Source of the DNA: Bacteroidota bacterium
GTDB lineage: Bacteria; Bacteroidota; Bacteroidia; Bacteroidales; Bacteroidaceae
Direction of reading: 5' to 3'
NCBI GenBank assembly: GCA_023425865.1
Contig: JAFABV010000006.1
Coordinates: forward strand, 1-30,682
Length of the DNA: 30,682 bases
Of this stretch, positions 8,125 through 15,737 are shown in pieces; the first letter of the stretch is position 1, and each line of letters starts with the position of its first letter. The notes below the pieces were generated by a model. It was not told where the DNA came from. It was given only the letters and a program-made list of their open reading frames with translations, and did no database searches. A program made the translations under genes and the position numbers.

Positions 8125-8180
8125 AGAAAAGTATGGCCGCCCCACTGCGCGCCCGTTTTATGAAGTCAGGGTATGCGCAT

Positions 8181-8282
8181 GGTGTCGGTCGGCGTACTTT
8201 TCTTTATGTTGTTAGCTGCAGCGCCTTGTAGCCGTCGAAGGCCTCGGGTGTCGGTCGGCGTACTTTTCTTTATGTTGTTAGC
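8181..8282 (+). repeat. 36-bp direct repeat, two copies
   Basis: Two identical 36-base copies, each starting GGTGTCGGTCGGCG and ending TTGTTAGC, lie at 8181-8216 and 8247-8282 (period 66). Their TACTTTTCTTTAT part is the reverse complement of ATAAAGAAAAGTA at the 3' end of the Nudix gene (about 8122-8134), so the transcript could fold back on itself. The region separates two convergent genes and may act in termination. Confidence 0.7.
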
Positions 8283-8288
8283 CACGCC

Positions 8289-9872
8289 TTATTTATTGCC
8301 TTGGTAGTCGGGCTGATGATTCCTGACGATTCCCAGCCCGTTTTTTATCCGGATAAATATGTCGCCCGACTTGTTGACCGACACTTTCCCCGTGGTGGTG
8401 AATCCCTGTTTCACCCGGTGTGTGACCGGATCTATGCGCACATAATGGCATGACGGCTCGGCGTTGGTGGAGTAGAGGTCGTACAGGTCATGAAAGTAAA
8501 CATCCTCAGCCTTAATCATTTGCGCTGTTCCGTCGGCCTGAATCAGATACACATCTTTGCCATATAGCTCCACCACCAACTGATTGCGGTCGGTGGTTAT
8601 CAATTCAAGTTTGCCATTACGCAATACGCCAACCGTATCGCAAATGACGCGGTCAGGATGGTTGGGCAAAGGCTCACGTAGGCTTTTGGGTTTCCATGCT
8701 ATGCGTGTAGCTGTAGTATCACCCTCGTTGGTAAAGAAATATCCTTTGTCGTCTTCCCAATACACGCGACCAGGGACAATGCAGCCTCCCGTCACTTTCT
8801 CCTTGATGTTGACCAGTTGAAACGCGAGTTGTCTTCCCGAGCTTTTGTCGTAATAGGCTGCGAACGGTTTGCCACACCTACCGATATATCCATTCTGGAA
8901 TGCCTCGCCAAAGCCAACGAGCATCAGTCTGCCCCCGTCTTCACGTAATTGCGAGAATGCGCCAACCCCGTCGGGCAGGGCAGTTTGCCACAATGGCTTC
9001 AGGTCACGGTCAAAGGCATATAGATGGTCGGCGTCGGCCACAAATAGCGTGTCACCGTTCACCACCCATCCGCTGTGTGTGCCCGTGAGGACGCGCGCGT
9101 CTATGCCTGATGAATAAGAATGTATGGCCTCGCGTGTCCATGCCCCGCTGTTGAAGCTACGGGCCTTGACAATGGAGAATACCGACTTCATCGGCTCCGC
9201 CACCGCTGCCTTGAACGCATGGCGAACCGTGTCTCCCGTGAGAATATTGAGACGTACCAGCGAGTCGGCCATAAGATAATAGTAGGGCGTGCCTGATGGG
9301 TGATAGGCGTTGCACCAAGCCGAGTGGCGGTGATGGGGTATCGTTACGCGCCACAATTCTTCTCCGTTGGAAAGGTCGTGGCCTACCATATTGCCTTGGC
9401 TCCACCCCTTGCTCATCGACAACTGGTAACATACGGCCACGTTGTTCAGGCGGTCGCTCAGTACAATGTCATACCGGCTTGTCCAAACCTTTTGGTTATT
9501 AAAGTCGCATACAGTAGGTACACGGTCGGCTTTGAGGAAACTGCTGTTTTTGTACACCAGATACCTGTCGCGCGTCACTTGTGCGAATGTGCCTTCCTTG
9601 GGCTTGATCTCTGACATGGTCTTGAGCGTTGTCAGGTCATAGATGCGAATCACGCCATCATTGTCTTCCAGCACCAGGTAGGGTAGTCCCTCGGTAAACA
9701 TGCTGCTTTTGAGGCCCGACGCAAAGCTGATGAACGTGGCTTTCAAATCCGTTCCGTCATCGTTCCTGGCCAGCGTTATTTCGGGGTAGGGTGACGTTGG
9801 CTGCTGAGCGCCAAGGGGTAAGCTGGCGCAAGTCAGCACCATACACCATATTATATACAGCCATTGATTCAT
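8289..9872 (-). CDS. Secreted beta-propeller-like protein, unknown function
   Basis: A 527-residue protein. The frame is open to 9977, but the start at 9872 (MNQWLYIIWCMVL...) gives a signal peptide ending near GAQQ. It also overlaps the stop of the upstream gene as ATGA, which indicates translational coupling. The body shows repeated blade-like strands (for example IRIYDLTTLKTMSEIKP, LYAFDRDLKPLWQTALPDG and LVVELYGKDVYLIQADG) like WD40/PQQ propellers of the cell envelope. I do not recognise a catalytic motif. It probably acts with the 102-residue membrane protein encoded just upstream. Confidence 0.78.
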   Translation of the reverse strand: MNQWLYIIWCMVLTCASLPLGAQQPTSPYPEITLARNDDGTDLKATFISFASGLKSSMFTEGLPYLVLEDNDGVIRIYDLTTLKTMSEIKPKEGTFAQVTRDRYLVYKNSSFLKADRVPTVCDFNNQKVWTSRYDIVLSDRLNNVAVCYQLSMSKGWSQGNMVGHDLSNGEELWRVTIPHHRHSAWCNAYHPSGTPYYYLMADSLVRLNILTGDTVRHAFKAAVAEPMKSVFSIVKARSFNSGAWTREAIHSYSSGIDARVLTGTHSGWVVNGDTLFVADADHLYAFDRDLKPLWQTALPDGVGAFSQLREDGGRLMLVGFGEAFQNGYIGRCGKPFAAYYDKSSGRQLAFQLVNIKEKVTGGCIVPGRVYWEDDKGYFFTNEGDTTATRIAWKPKSLREPLPNHPDRVICDTVGVLRNGKLELITTDRNQLVVELYGKDVYLIQADGTAQMIKAEDVYFHDLYDLYSTNAEPSCHYVRIDPVTHRVKQGFTTTGKVSVNKSGDIFIRIKNGLGIVRNHQPDYQGNK

Positions 9873-10177
9873 TCCACCGCCTCCGCCGTCCTTTTCACAA
9901 TTTCCTTGTTCACCTCGCTCACCAGTCCACTCTCTTTGGCGGCGCCGAGCAAGAATGTGGCCTCCTTGTGCGAGCAAGAGTAGAGTTTTTTCAGCCGAAG
10001 CAGAAAATCAGTGCGCGACATCTTTTCCGCCTGCGCCTGTGTAAACACCTGGTCTATGGTAGCCCGGAGTTTTTCTTCGCTGAAACTGAACCTGTTGTTG
10101 TGCCGGTAGTTGAAATAAACCAGTGCCAAACATGCCAATACAATGACCACAGCGATAATGATGGTATTCGTCTCCAT
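9869..10177 (-). CDS. Small single-pass membrane protein, unknown function
   Basis: A 102-residue protein with one N-terminal membrane helix (about residues 5-23, IIIAVVIVLACLALVYF). A charged cytoplasmic helical domain follows (FSEEKLRATIDQVFTQAQAEKMSRTDFLLRLKKLYSCSHKEATFLLGAAKESGLV). I do not recognise the family. Its stop overlaps the start of the secreted propeller protein by 4 bp, so the two are made from one message and probably in linked amounts. Confidence 0.75.
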   Translation of the reverse strand: METNTIIIAVVIVLACLALVYFNYRHNNRFSFSEEKLRATIDQVFTQAQAEKMSRTDFLLRLKKLYSCSHKEATFLLGAAKESGLVSEVNKEIVKRTAEAVE

Positions 10178-10228
10178 AATGTTTGATAGTTTACAGTTTG
10201 TTGTTGGATAAGGTTATTAGTTCAACTG

Positions 10229-10236
10229 CAAATATA
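10229..10236 (-). promoter_or_regulatory. -7 promoter element, membrane/propeller operon
   Basis: TATATTTG on the minus strand, about 50 bp upstream of the small membrane protein. A weak TTG (10256-10254) lies 17 bp further upstream. Confidence 0.5.
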
Positions 10237-10330
10237 GGGGATTTATCGACACGCAACCCCTTCGGACTCAAAAAAAAATATAAAAGATTTTTTTTTCCGA
10301 TTATTTGCTAATGTGGTTAGAATAATTCCC

Positions 10331-10338
10331 TATCTTTG
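10331..10338 (+). promoter_or_regulatory. -7 promoter element, SLC13 symporter
   Basis: TATCTTTG fits TAnnTTTG, with a TTTG at 10304-10307 a little farther upstream than usual (23 bp). The roughly 95-base leader contains a small hairpin, ACCTTA...TAAGGT, around 10360-10383. Confidence 0.5.
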
Positions 10339-10433
10339 CCACAGTAAGACGTACGCCTTTACCTTAGCCTCGCCGAATAAGGTTTGAGATATATTCACCT
10401 GAATTTTCTATCACTCAACTTAAATACAATCTT

Positions 10434-11987
10434 ATGAACAACGCGACAAAATCCTCCGTGGCGGAGGAACAGGGCACTGTAGACAAAACATCGTCTTTCG
10501 ACCGAAAACGCCGTTTGGCGGGTGCCATCTTTGGTCCTGTCTGTGCCTTATTGGTTTGGATTACGCCTATTGCCGGTCTTGAACCCACGGCACATCATCT
10601 GCTTGCCATCATGACACTGGTAGCCTTATGGTGGATTACCGAACCCATCCCCATCCCCGTTACTTCGCTCATCGGCCCCACGCTGTGTGTGGTCCTTGGC
10701 GTGGTGGGCATGAAAGAAGCCTTTGCGGCATTTGCCAACCCACTGATATTCTTGTTTATGGGCGGCTTCATCATCGCCAAGGGCATGATGGTCAATGGGG
10801 TAGACAAGCGCATAGCCTATGGCATCATGTCGATGAAATGGGTGGGCGACAGTCCACGGCGCATTTTCCTGGCCATTGGGCTGGCCTGCACCTTGTGCTC
10901 AGGCTGGATCAGCAATACCGCCACCGCTGCCATGATGTTTCCCATTGCCTTGGGTCTGCTTGAGGCCATACGCGAGATGATGGAGGCCAAGGGCAAGGTC
11001 ATCGACCTGAAATCTTATAAATATGCCACCGGACTGATGTTGATGACAGCCTATGCCTGCAGCATCGGCGGAGTACTCACGCCCATCGGCACCCCTCCCA
11101 ACATCATCATGCTGGGTTTCCTCAACGAGATGGCCAACGTACACGTGTCGTTCTTCCAGTGGATGGTATGGGGCTTTGCGGCCATGGTGGCATATTTCAT
11201 CATCGCCTATATCGTCCTCACCAAGATGTTCCCCTCCGACGTAGAACATATTGAGGGCGCCTCAGAGTTTATCAAGCAACATGTCAAGGCATTGGGCAAG
11301 TGGACCACCGCCCAGCGCAACACCATGATCGCCTTTTTCGTGGCAGTGGTGCTGTGGGTAGCCCCCGGTGTGCTGAGCATGGTGTATGGCACCGAGAGCG
11401 AGGTGGTGAAGACCTACGACCGCATCTTCCCTGAGGCCATTGCCGCCATGGTGGGTGCCCTGCTGCTCTTCTTCCTTCCTGCCGACAAAAAGTGGACAAA
11501 GATGACGCTGGAGTGGAAAGATGCCGTCCAGGGTGTGGAGTGGGGCACACTGCTGCTGTTTGGTGGTGGTCTGGCCATGGGTGGCATGATGTATTCCACC
11601 GGACTATCGGCATGGATTGGCGCCCAGATTATCTCTATGATGGGAGGCAGTCCGTCAGAAGTGATACTCATTGGCGTCTTCTGTATCATTTCCTTGCTCA
11701 TGTCCGAGCTCACCTCTCACACGGCGGCCACCAACATGATTGGTCCGTTGGCCATTGGCGCAGCCATCTCTGCGGGGTTCAATCCTGTTCCGGTAGCCGT
11801 AGGCGTGGCCCTCTCGGCTTCGTTGGGCTTCATGCTGCCCGTGTCTACGCCGCCCAATGCCATTGTCTATGCCAGTGGCTATGTACCCATCACCAAGATG
11901 ATCAAGACCGGCGTGTACATCGACTTCATTGGCATCCTCATCGTCACCATTCCCGTGGTGCTCTATTTGGTCAAGTGGATATTATAG
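10434..11987 (+). CDS. SLC13/DASS family anion:sodium symporter
   Basis: A 517-residue inner-membrane transporter with about eleven hydrophobic segments. Family hallmarks are a first SNT substrate/sodium motif at 160-162 (SNTATAA), GTPPN after it, and a second half-repeat with SHTAATN at 428-434 followed by STPPN. The family imports di- and tricarboxylates, sulfate or related anions with sodium. The second motif reads SHT rather than SNT. I cannot name the substrate, although C4-dicarboxylate such as succinate is the usual guess. The stop codon lies inside the left inverted repeat of the 203-bp element, so the last residues and the stop could have been supplied by that element. Confidence 0.9.
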   Translation: MNNATKSSVAEEQGTVDKTSSFDRKRRLAGAIFGPVCALLVWITPIAGLEPTAHHLLAIMTLVALWWITEPIPIPVTSLIGPTLCVVLGVVGMKEAFAAFANPLIFLFMGGFIIAKGMMVNGVDKRIAYGIMSMKWVGDSPRRIFLAIGLACTLCSGWISNTATAAMMFPIALGLLEAIREMMEAKGKVIDLKSYKYATGLMLMTAYACSIGGVLTPIGTPPNIIMLGFLNEMANVHVSFFQWMVWGFAAMVAYFIIAYIVLTKMFPSDVEHIEGASEFIKQHVKALGKWTTAQRNTMIAFFVAVVLWVAPGVLSMVYGTESEVVKTYDRIFPEAIAAMVGALLLFFLPADKKWTKMTLEWKDAVQGVEWGTLLLFGGGLAMGGMMYSTGLSAWIGAQIISMMGGSPSEVILIGVFCIISLLMSELTSHTAATNMIGPLAIGAAISAGFNPVPVAVGVALSASLGFMLPVSTPPNAIVYASGYVPITKMIKTGVYIDFIGILIVTIPVVLYLVKWIL

Positions 11988-12183
11988 GTGGGTTCTATTA
12001 ATTACCACCGAAACAAAAATATTAAATCATGGGTTACGTTTTGCCATCTTTCGGACTCTCTTCGGCTCAAATTGCCAGTTAACTCAGTCGTTATGCCCGC
12101 ATAACTTCTTCGTTCACTTGCAATTTGACCTCGAAGATAGTCTCGAAATCTGACAAAGCTAATTAATAGAACCCACCTATAAT
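11981..12183. mobile_element. 203-bp MITE-like element with 23-bp terminal inverted repeats
   Basis: Bases 11981-12003 (ATTATAGGTGGG...TTAATT) are the exact reverse complement of 12161-12183. The 157-bp interior has no gene. Short length, perfect terminal inverted repeats and no coding capacity fit a miniature inverted-repeat element or a mobile repeat. I see no clear flanking target duplication. The left arm carries the stop codon of the symporter gene. A role as a bidirectional hairpin terminator is the alternative. Confidence 0.65.
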
Positions 12184-12821
12184 CCAACGTTGACCCGAGC
12201 CGCCCCCCGGCAAGGCTCCTTCTCCCTCGTGCGACAACGCCTTTTTGGGGGGCACGCAAAGCCCAGAGGCTTTAGGGTTTTTTCCTCTGCCAGAGTTTTT
12301 TTGCACGCAGAGGCGCAGAGTGATTGGAGGCTCGCGTCTTCGACGCAGAGGGGGGATGCTGGGCACCTCCTCCAGAGGTGATCCATGAAATACGTATACC
12401 ATCTGAGGGTTTCGCTCGTGCCTCGCGAAGCCCTCAGCTATTGAGTGGTGCCTCGGCGAGGCACAATGCACGGTGGGTCGACCTCTGCATCCTCCTCAGG
12501 CCGCTGGCGGCCCTCTCCCACGAGTGGCATAACTCCAAATACTCTGCGTCTATGCGTGCAAAAAAACACCCTTTCGTGCGCAATGATATACGCCGCCATA
12601 TTTTTTTTAACACGGATGGCACGGAAATTTCGGAATAGCCATTCGGCACATTTTGATACTACGGATCATCGCTTTGCGATGGGCGGATACCACGGAACCT
12701 GCATCCCTTTTCTCCGTTCCTCCCACCGCTCCTCAGGCCGCCGAGCGGCCCTCTGGTTTTTTCCTCTCCTCTGCATCGAAGATGCAAACTCCAAAATCTC
12801 TGCGGCTCTGCGTGCCAAAAA
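12184..12821. repeat. Block of dispersed intergenic repeat modules
   Basis: A gene-free mosaic of short modules that recur elsewhere in the window. It holds CACGCAGAGGCGCAGAG (about 12304), a hairpin with CGAAGCCCTCAGCTATTGAG (12403-12445) and AACACGGATGGCACGGAA (about 12608). It also holds ATCATCGCTTTGCGATGGGCGG, a GGCCGCCGAGCGGCC hairpin (about 12738), and CTCTGCGGCTCTGCGTGCC (about 12801). The same modules appear at 21.7-23.0 kb. Frames here are open only because of the repeats. Confidence 0.8.
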
Positions 12822-12975
12822 AATAACTCTTGTGTGCCAAAAATACAGGCTCTCTGTGCTATAAACATAGGATTTCTGTGCCATAAACACAGGCTCTGTG
12901 TACCATAAACACAGGCTCTCCGTGCTATAAACACCTGCTTTATAGGTCATAAACACCTGCTCTACGTACCATAAA
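12822..12975 (+). repeat. 22-bp tandem repeat, seven degenerate units
   Basis: Units begin at 12822 and then every 22 bp from 12844 (ACAGGCTCTCTGTGC + TATAAAC type). The ends CATAAAC/TATAAAC are the best conserved part. There are no unique spacers, so it is not CRISPR. It grows out of the CTCTGCGTGCC module immediately upstream, which suggests local expansion. Confidence 0.75.
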
Positions 12976-13143
12976 ATACGAGCCTTACAGCGTATTACCA
13001 CAGCCTTTATGTACCCCCAAAGCCGCGCTCTGCGGGCAGCACACACATTTGTCTCTACGTGAAGAAAAGTCCGTATCGTCGATGCGCTCGATGCTCCATA
13101 ATGTGTGGAGGTGGACTTGGCAACTTTATTTTTCCACGCTACT

Positions 13144-13260
13144 GAGATTATGCGCGGATGATTTTATATAGAATTATCGGATGGTTTTATATAGAAGCAT
13201 CGGATGGTTTCATATAGAACCATGGAATGACTCGGTATCTAAGAAGGAGACGCTGCGGCA
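13144..13260 (+). repeat. Diverged internal copy of the terminal repeat
   Basis: TGAGATTATGCGCGGATGAT matches the left end (TGTGACTATGCACGGATGAT) with few changes. Three palindromic units follow at the same 23-bp period (starts 13157, 13180, 13203). Downstream, CGGCATTGTGTG...CGCGGAT parallels CGGCATTGTGTACTGCGGAT at 126-145. It has the same orientation as the left terminal copy. The rest of 12976-13325 shows no gene. Confidence 0.8.
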
Positions 13261-13325
13261 TTGTGTGGGCCGCGGATGGGGTAGAAGCATACAGGCTGGC
13301 GGAGACATCATGGCCTGCTGGCGGG

Positions 13326-14231
13326 CTACTGCTGCTTGCTTCTGTACGCTAAGGGGGTGCAGCCAAAGTGCTCCTTCACGTATTTCCCGAAGAAGCTGGT
13401 GTTGGGGAAGCCCAGTTTGATACTGATCTCCTTGACGCTCAGTTCGGTGTTGCGCAGGTAGTACGAAATATCGGCCAAGGTGTATTCACGTATCCAGTCG
13501 TTGGCGGTCTTGTCAGAGTTTTTCTTGCAGATAATGGTCAGGTATTTGGGCGAGATAAACAGCTGCGAGGCATAGTATTCCACGGGTCGGTGTTTGTGCT
13601 CGGTTTTCTGTAGTAAGTTGAGAAATCGGTTGAAGAAAGACACGTTTTGCTGCGGCTTCTCCTGGGTGATGTCTAACTGCCGCTTCAGCAGGTGGCACAG
13701 GCCGATGAGCAGCGTGCTGAGCAGTCCGTTGATGATGTCACGCTGGTATACTTCATCGTCGGGCTCCGTTTGCTCTCTCATGCACATGCGTAGCAATTCG
13801 TAGGCCATGCCACAGAACGTTGCGTCGTGGTCGCTGATGGAGAACACGCGCGACTTTTTGACATACAGCACCTGGTTCCACACGCTGATGTGCTGCCTGA
13901 TGAAGTGCTGCATGGCATGGTTGGTGATGCACAGCGCCACAAACTCAAAGTCGGCCGACACCATGAGGTTGGAGACACGTGTCTCAGGCGGACAGATGAA
14001 GATTTGGTTGGCGGTCACCTCTAAGGGCTCATCGTTCAGCATGACGGTGAGTCGGCCTTGGGTGCAGAAGGCCACAATGTTCATATTGGGTTTTACGGAG
14101 TCGGGATGTCCTAAAATCTTAACAGTATCAATGATCATCAGCTCGTCGTCCTGATAGTCGGGTGTGGCGTTCCACCCCTGAGGGGCCATGGCGAGCAGCT
14201 TTTCCGACTCAGTCATGAGTTTTTGTTCCAT
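13326..14231 (-). CDS. AraC-family transcriptional regulator
   Basis: A 301-residue regulator. The N-terminal two thirds look like a cupin-type sensing domain (IVAFCTQGRLTVMLNDEPLEVTANQIFICPPET). The C-terminus (about 205-300) is the double HTH of AraC/XylS proteins: YYASQLFISPKYLTIICKKNSDKTANDWI, then LSVKEISIKLGFPNTSFFGKYVKEHFGCTPLAYR. It is transcribed away from the RND efflux operon across a 286-bp intergenic region that contains direct repeats spaced 21 bp, the geometry AraC proteins bind. It is therefore the probable regulator of that operon. The inducer is unknown. Confidence 0.9.
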   Translation of the reverse strand: MEQKLMTESEKLLAMAPQGWNATPDYQDDELMIIDTVKILGHPDSVKPNMNIVAFCTQGRLTVMLNDEPLEVTANQIFICPPETRVSNLMVSADFEFVALCITNHAMQHFIRQHISVWNQVLYVKKSRVFSISDHDATFCGMAYELLRMCMREQTEPDDEVYQRDIINGLLSTLLIGLCHLLKRQLDITQEKPQQNVSFFNRFLNLLQKTEHKHRPVEYYASQLFISPKYLTIICKKNSDKTANDWIREYTLADISYYLRNTELSVKEISIKLGFPNTSFFGKYVKEHFGCTPLAYRSKQQ

Positions 14232-14340
14232 TGTTCTTTTTGGTAAATATCATGAACTACGTATGGCAAGGAGGCGCCGCATGTTCGTTTTCGACCATGC
14301 TTTCAGTGCAAAACGAATGTCGTTGGTCTCCATTTGACTG

Positions 14341-14348
14341 CAAAATTA
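14341..14348 (-). promoter_or_regulatory. -7 promoter element, AraC gene
   Basis: TAATTTTG on the minus strand, about 110 bp upstream of the regulator's ATG. No good -33 element was found, so this is tentative. Confidence 0.35.
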
Positions 14349-14400
14349 ATACATTCTCGCCAATTAGAATGTTTGATAATGGAAGTAAATTGTTTGTTAT

Positions 14401-14435
14401 GGGAATATATTCCCGTTTTAAGCGACAGTATTCCC
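14401..14435. promoter_or_regulatory. Candidate operator of AraC regulator
   Basis: GGGAATATATTCCC (14401-14414) is a perfect 14-bp palindrome. Its TATTCCC half recurs at 14429-14435, exactly 21 bp downstream, giving two direct repeats on one face of the helix. This is the typical arrangement for AraC-family monomers. The second repeat ends 32 bp before the efflux -7 box, which lacks a -33 element and so may need an activator. Confidence 0.5.
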
Positions 14436-14467
14436 AAATCGAACATATCGCTTCTTCCAAAAGGCCT

Positions 14468-14475
14468 TACATTTG
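14468..14475 (+). promoter_or_regulatory. -7 promoter element, efflux operon
   Basis: TACATTTG fits TAnnTTTG and lies 42 bp before the adaptor ATG. No TTG is found 19-21 bp upstream, as expected for an activator-dependent promoter. Confidence 0.5.
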
Positions 14476-14517
14476 CACCCAAAGCAGAAAGCATAGTTAA
14501 AGCATAACAGGCAGTAT

Positions 14518-15585
14518 ATGAAATCAACAAGATGGATGATGGCAGTGGCAGCCATGGCGCTGATGAGCGCGTGCCACGAGAAGAAGCAAGCACCCGAGAA
14601 TATCGTCACGGTGAAGACCGCCGTTGCCGCCATGGCAGGAGCCTCTGCCGGACAGCAAAACTACCCCGGCACCATTGAGGAGGAGAGCGGCACCCTGCTG
14701 AGTTTCTCTACGGCAGGCACCATCAAGACCCTGGCCGTGGCCGAGGGCCAGCAGGTGCGTGCCGGACAACTCATCGGCGTGGTAGACGTCACCACCAGTG
14801 GCAATGCCGCCGCCATGGCGCATGCCACCACCCAGCAGGCGCGCCAAGCCTTGGCACAGGCACAAGACGCCTACCACCGCTACAAGCAGCTGCACGACAA
14901 CGGTTCGCTGCCCGAAATCAAGTGGGTGGAGGTGCAGACGCAGGTGTCGCAGGCCAAGCAGATGCTCGACCAGGCGCTGGCCGCCGAGCGCATTGCCCGC
15001 AAGGGCGTTGCCGACACGCGCCTCGTGGCGCCCTTCAGCGGGTACGTGGCCAGCAAGGCGGCCGACGTGGGGCAGAACGTGGTGCCCGGGCAGGCCGTCG
15101 TCAACCTGGTGAACATAGACCAGGTGAAGGTGAAGATGAGCGTTCCCGAAGAAGAGATTGCCAAAATCAGGGTGGGGCAGCAGGTGACGTTCAGCGTGGC
15201 CTCGCTCGGCCATGCGGCCTTCAGCGGACGGGTGACAGAGAAGAGCGTCACGGCCGACCCCATCTCGCGCCAGTACACCGTCAGGGCGCTCGTGGCCAAT
15301 GCGGCCCACCGCCTGCTGCCCGGCATGGTGTGCGACGTGTATACCGCCGTGGGCGGCGCGGGCACACGCATGGCCCTGCCCGCCAACCTCATACAGATAG
15401 ACATCGACAATGCGCCGTTCGTGTGGACCGTGGTGCAGGGCAAGGCCCACAAGGTGCGCGTGACGCTGGGTGACAACGTGGGCGAGCAGGTCGTCGTGAC
15501 GTCGGGCCTGAGGCCTGGCGACAGGGTGATCGTCGAGGGACAGCAGAAGGTGAGCGAGGGACAGCAGGTGATGAGTGAGAAGTGA
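14518..15585 (+). CDS. RND efflux periplasmic adaptor lipoprotein (MFP)
   Basis: A 355-residue membrane-fusion protein that bridges the inner-membrane pump and the outer-membrane channel. The N-terminus has a lipoprotein signal (ALMSAC, lipid-modified C19). It is followed by the usual hairpin/lipoyl arrangement: SFSTAGTIKTLAVAEGQQVRAGQLIGVVD, a helical stretch rich in Q/A (about 95-160), and ARKGVADTRLVAPFSGYVASKAADVGQNVVPGQAVVNL. Beta-barrel and membrane-proximal domains come last (GLRPGDRVIVEGQQKVSEG). First gene of a three-gene efflux operon. The cargo cannot be read from the adaptor. Confidence 0.93.
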   Translation: MKSTRWMMAVAAMALMSACHEKKQAPENIVTVKTAVAAMAGASAGQQNYPGTIEEESGTLLSFSTAGTIKTLAVAEGQQVRAGQLIGVVDVTTSGNAAAMAHATTQQARQALAQAQDAYHRYKQLHDNGSLPEIKWVEVQTQVSQAKQMLDQALAAERIARKGVADTRLVAPFSGYVASKAADVGQNVVPGQAVVNLVNIDQVKVKMSVPEEEIAKIRVGQQVTFSVASLGHAAFSGRVTEKSVTADPISRQYTVRALVANAAHRLLPGMVCDVYTAVGGAGTRMALPANLIQIDIDNAPFVWTVVQGKAHKVRVTLGDNVGEQVVVTSGLRPGDRVIVEGQQKVSEGQQVMSEK

Positions 15586-15737
15586 CGGCCGGGCGTGAGC
15601 GCCCGTCTCACAGGCGGGCGGCGCGGGCCATGCTATAGGCGTCGAGGCATTGCCGAGGCGGGCCTCCGGTTGTCGAGGCAGGCCACTGCCACCCGCCGCT
15701 GCCGCAGTATTCCCCCCAAAAAAGAAAACAAGCAACA
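15586..15737. other. Operon spacer, no gene seen
   Basis: A 152-bp GC-rich spacer between adaptor and pump, longer than usual for this operon type. I see no promoter box and no clear terminator, so the operon probably continues through it. Confidence 0.4.

Noticed and set aside
9873..9977. Upstream start for the propeller protein
   Set aside because: It would bury the signal peptide behind 35 polar residues and overlap the small membrane gene; the ATGA overlap start is better.
12822..12975. CRISPR array
   Set aside because: The 22-bp units follow one another without unique spacers, and no cas gene is present.
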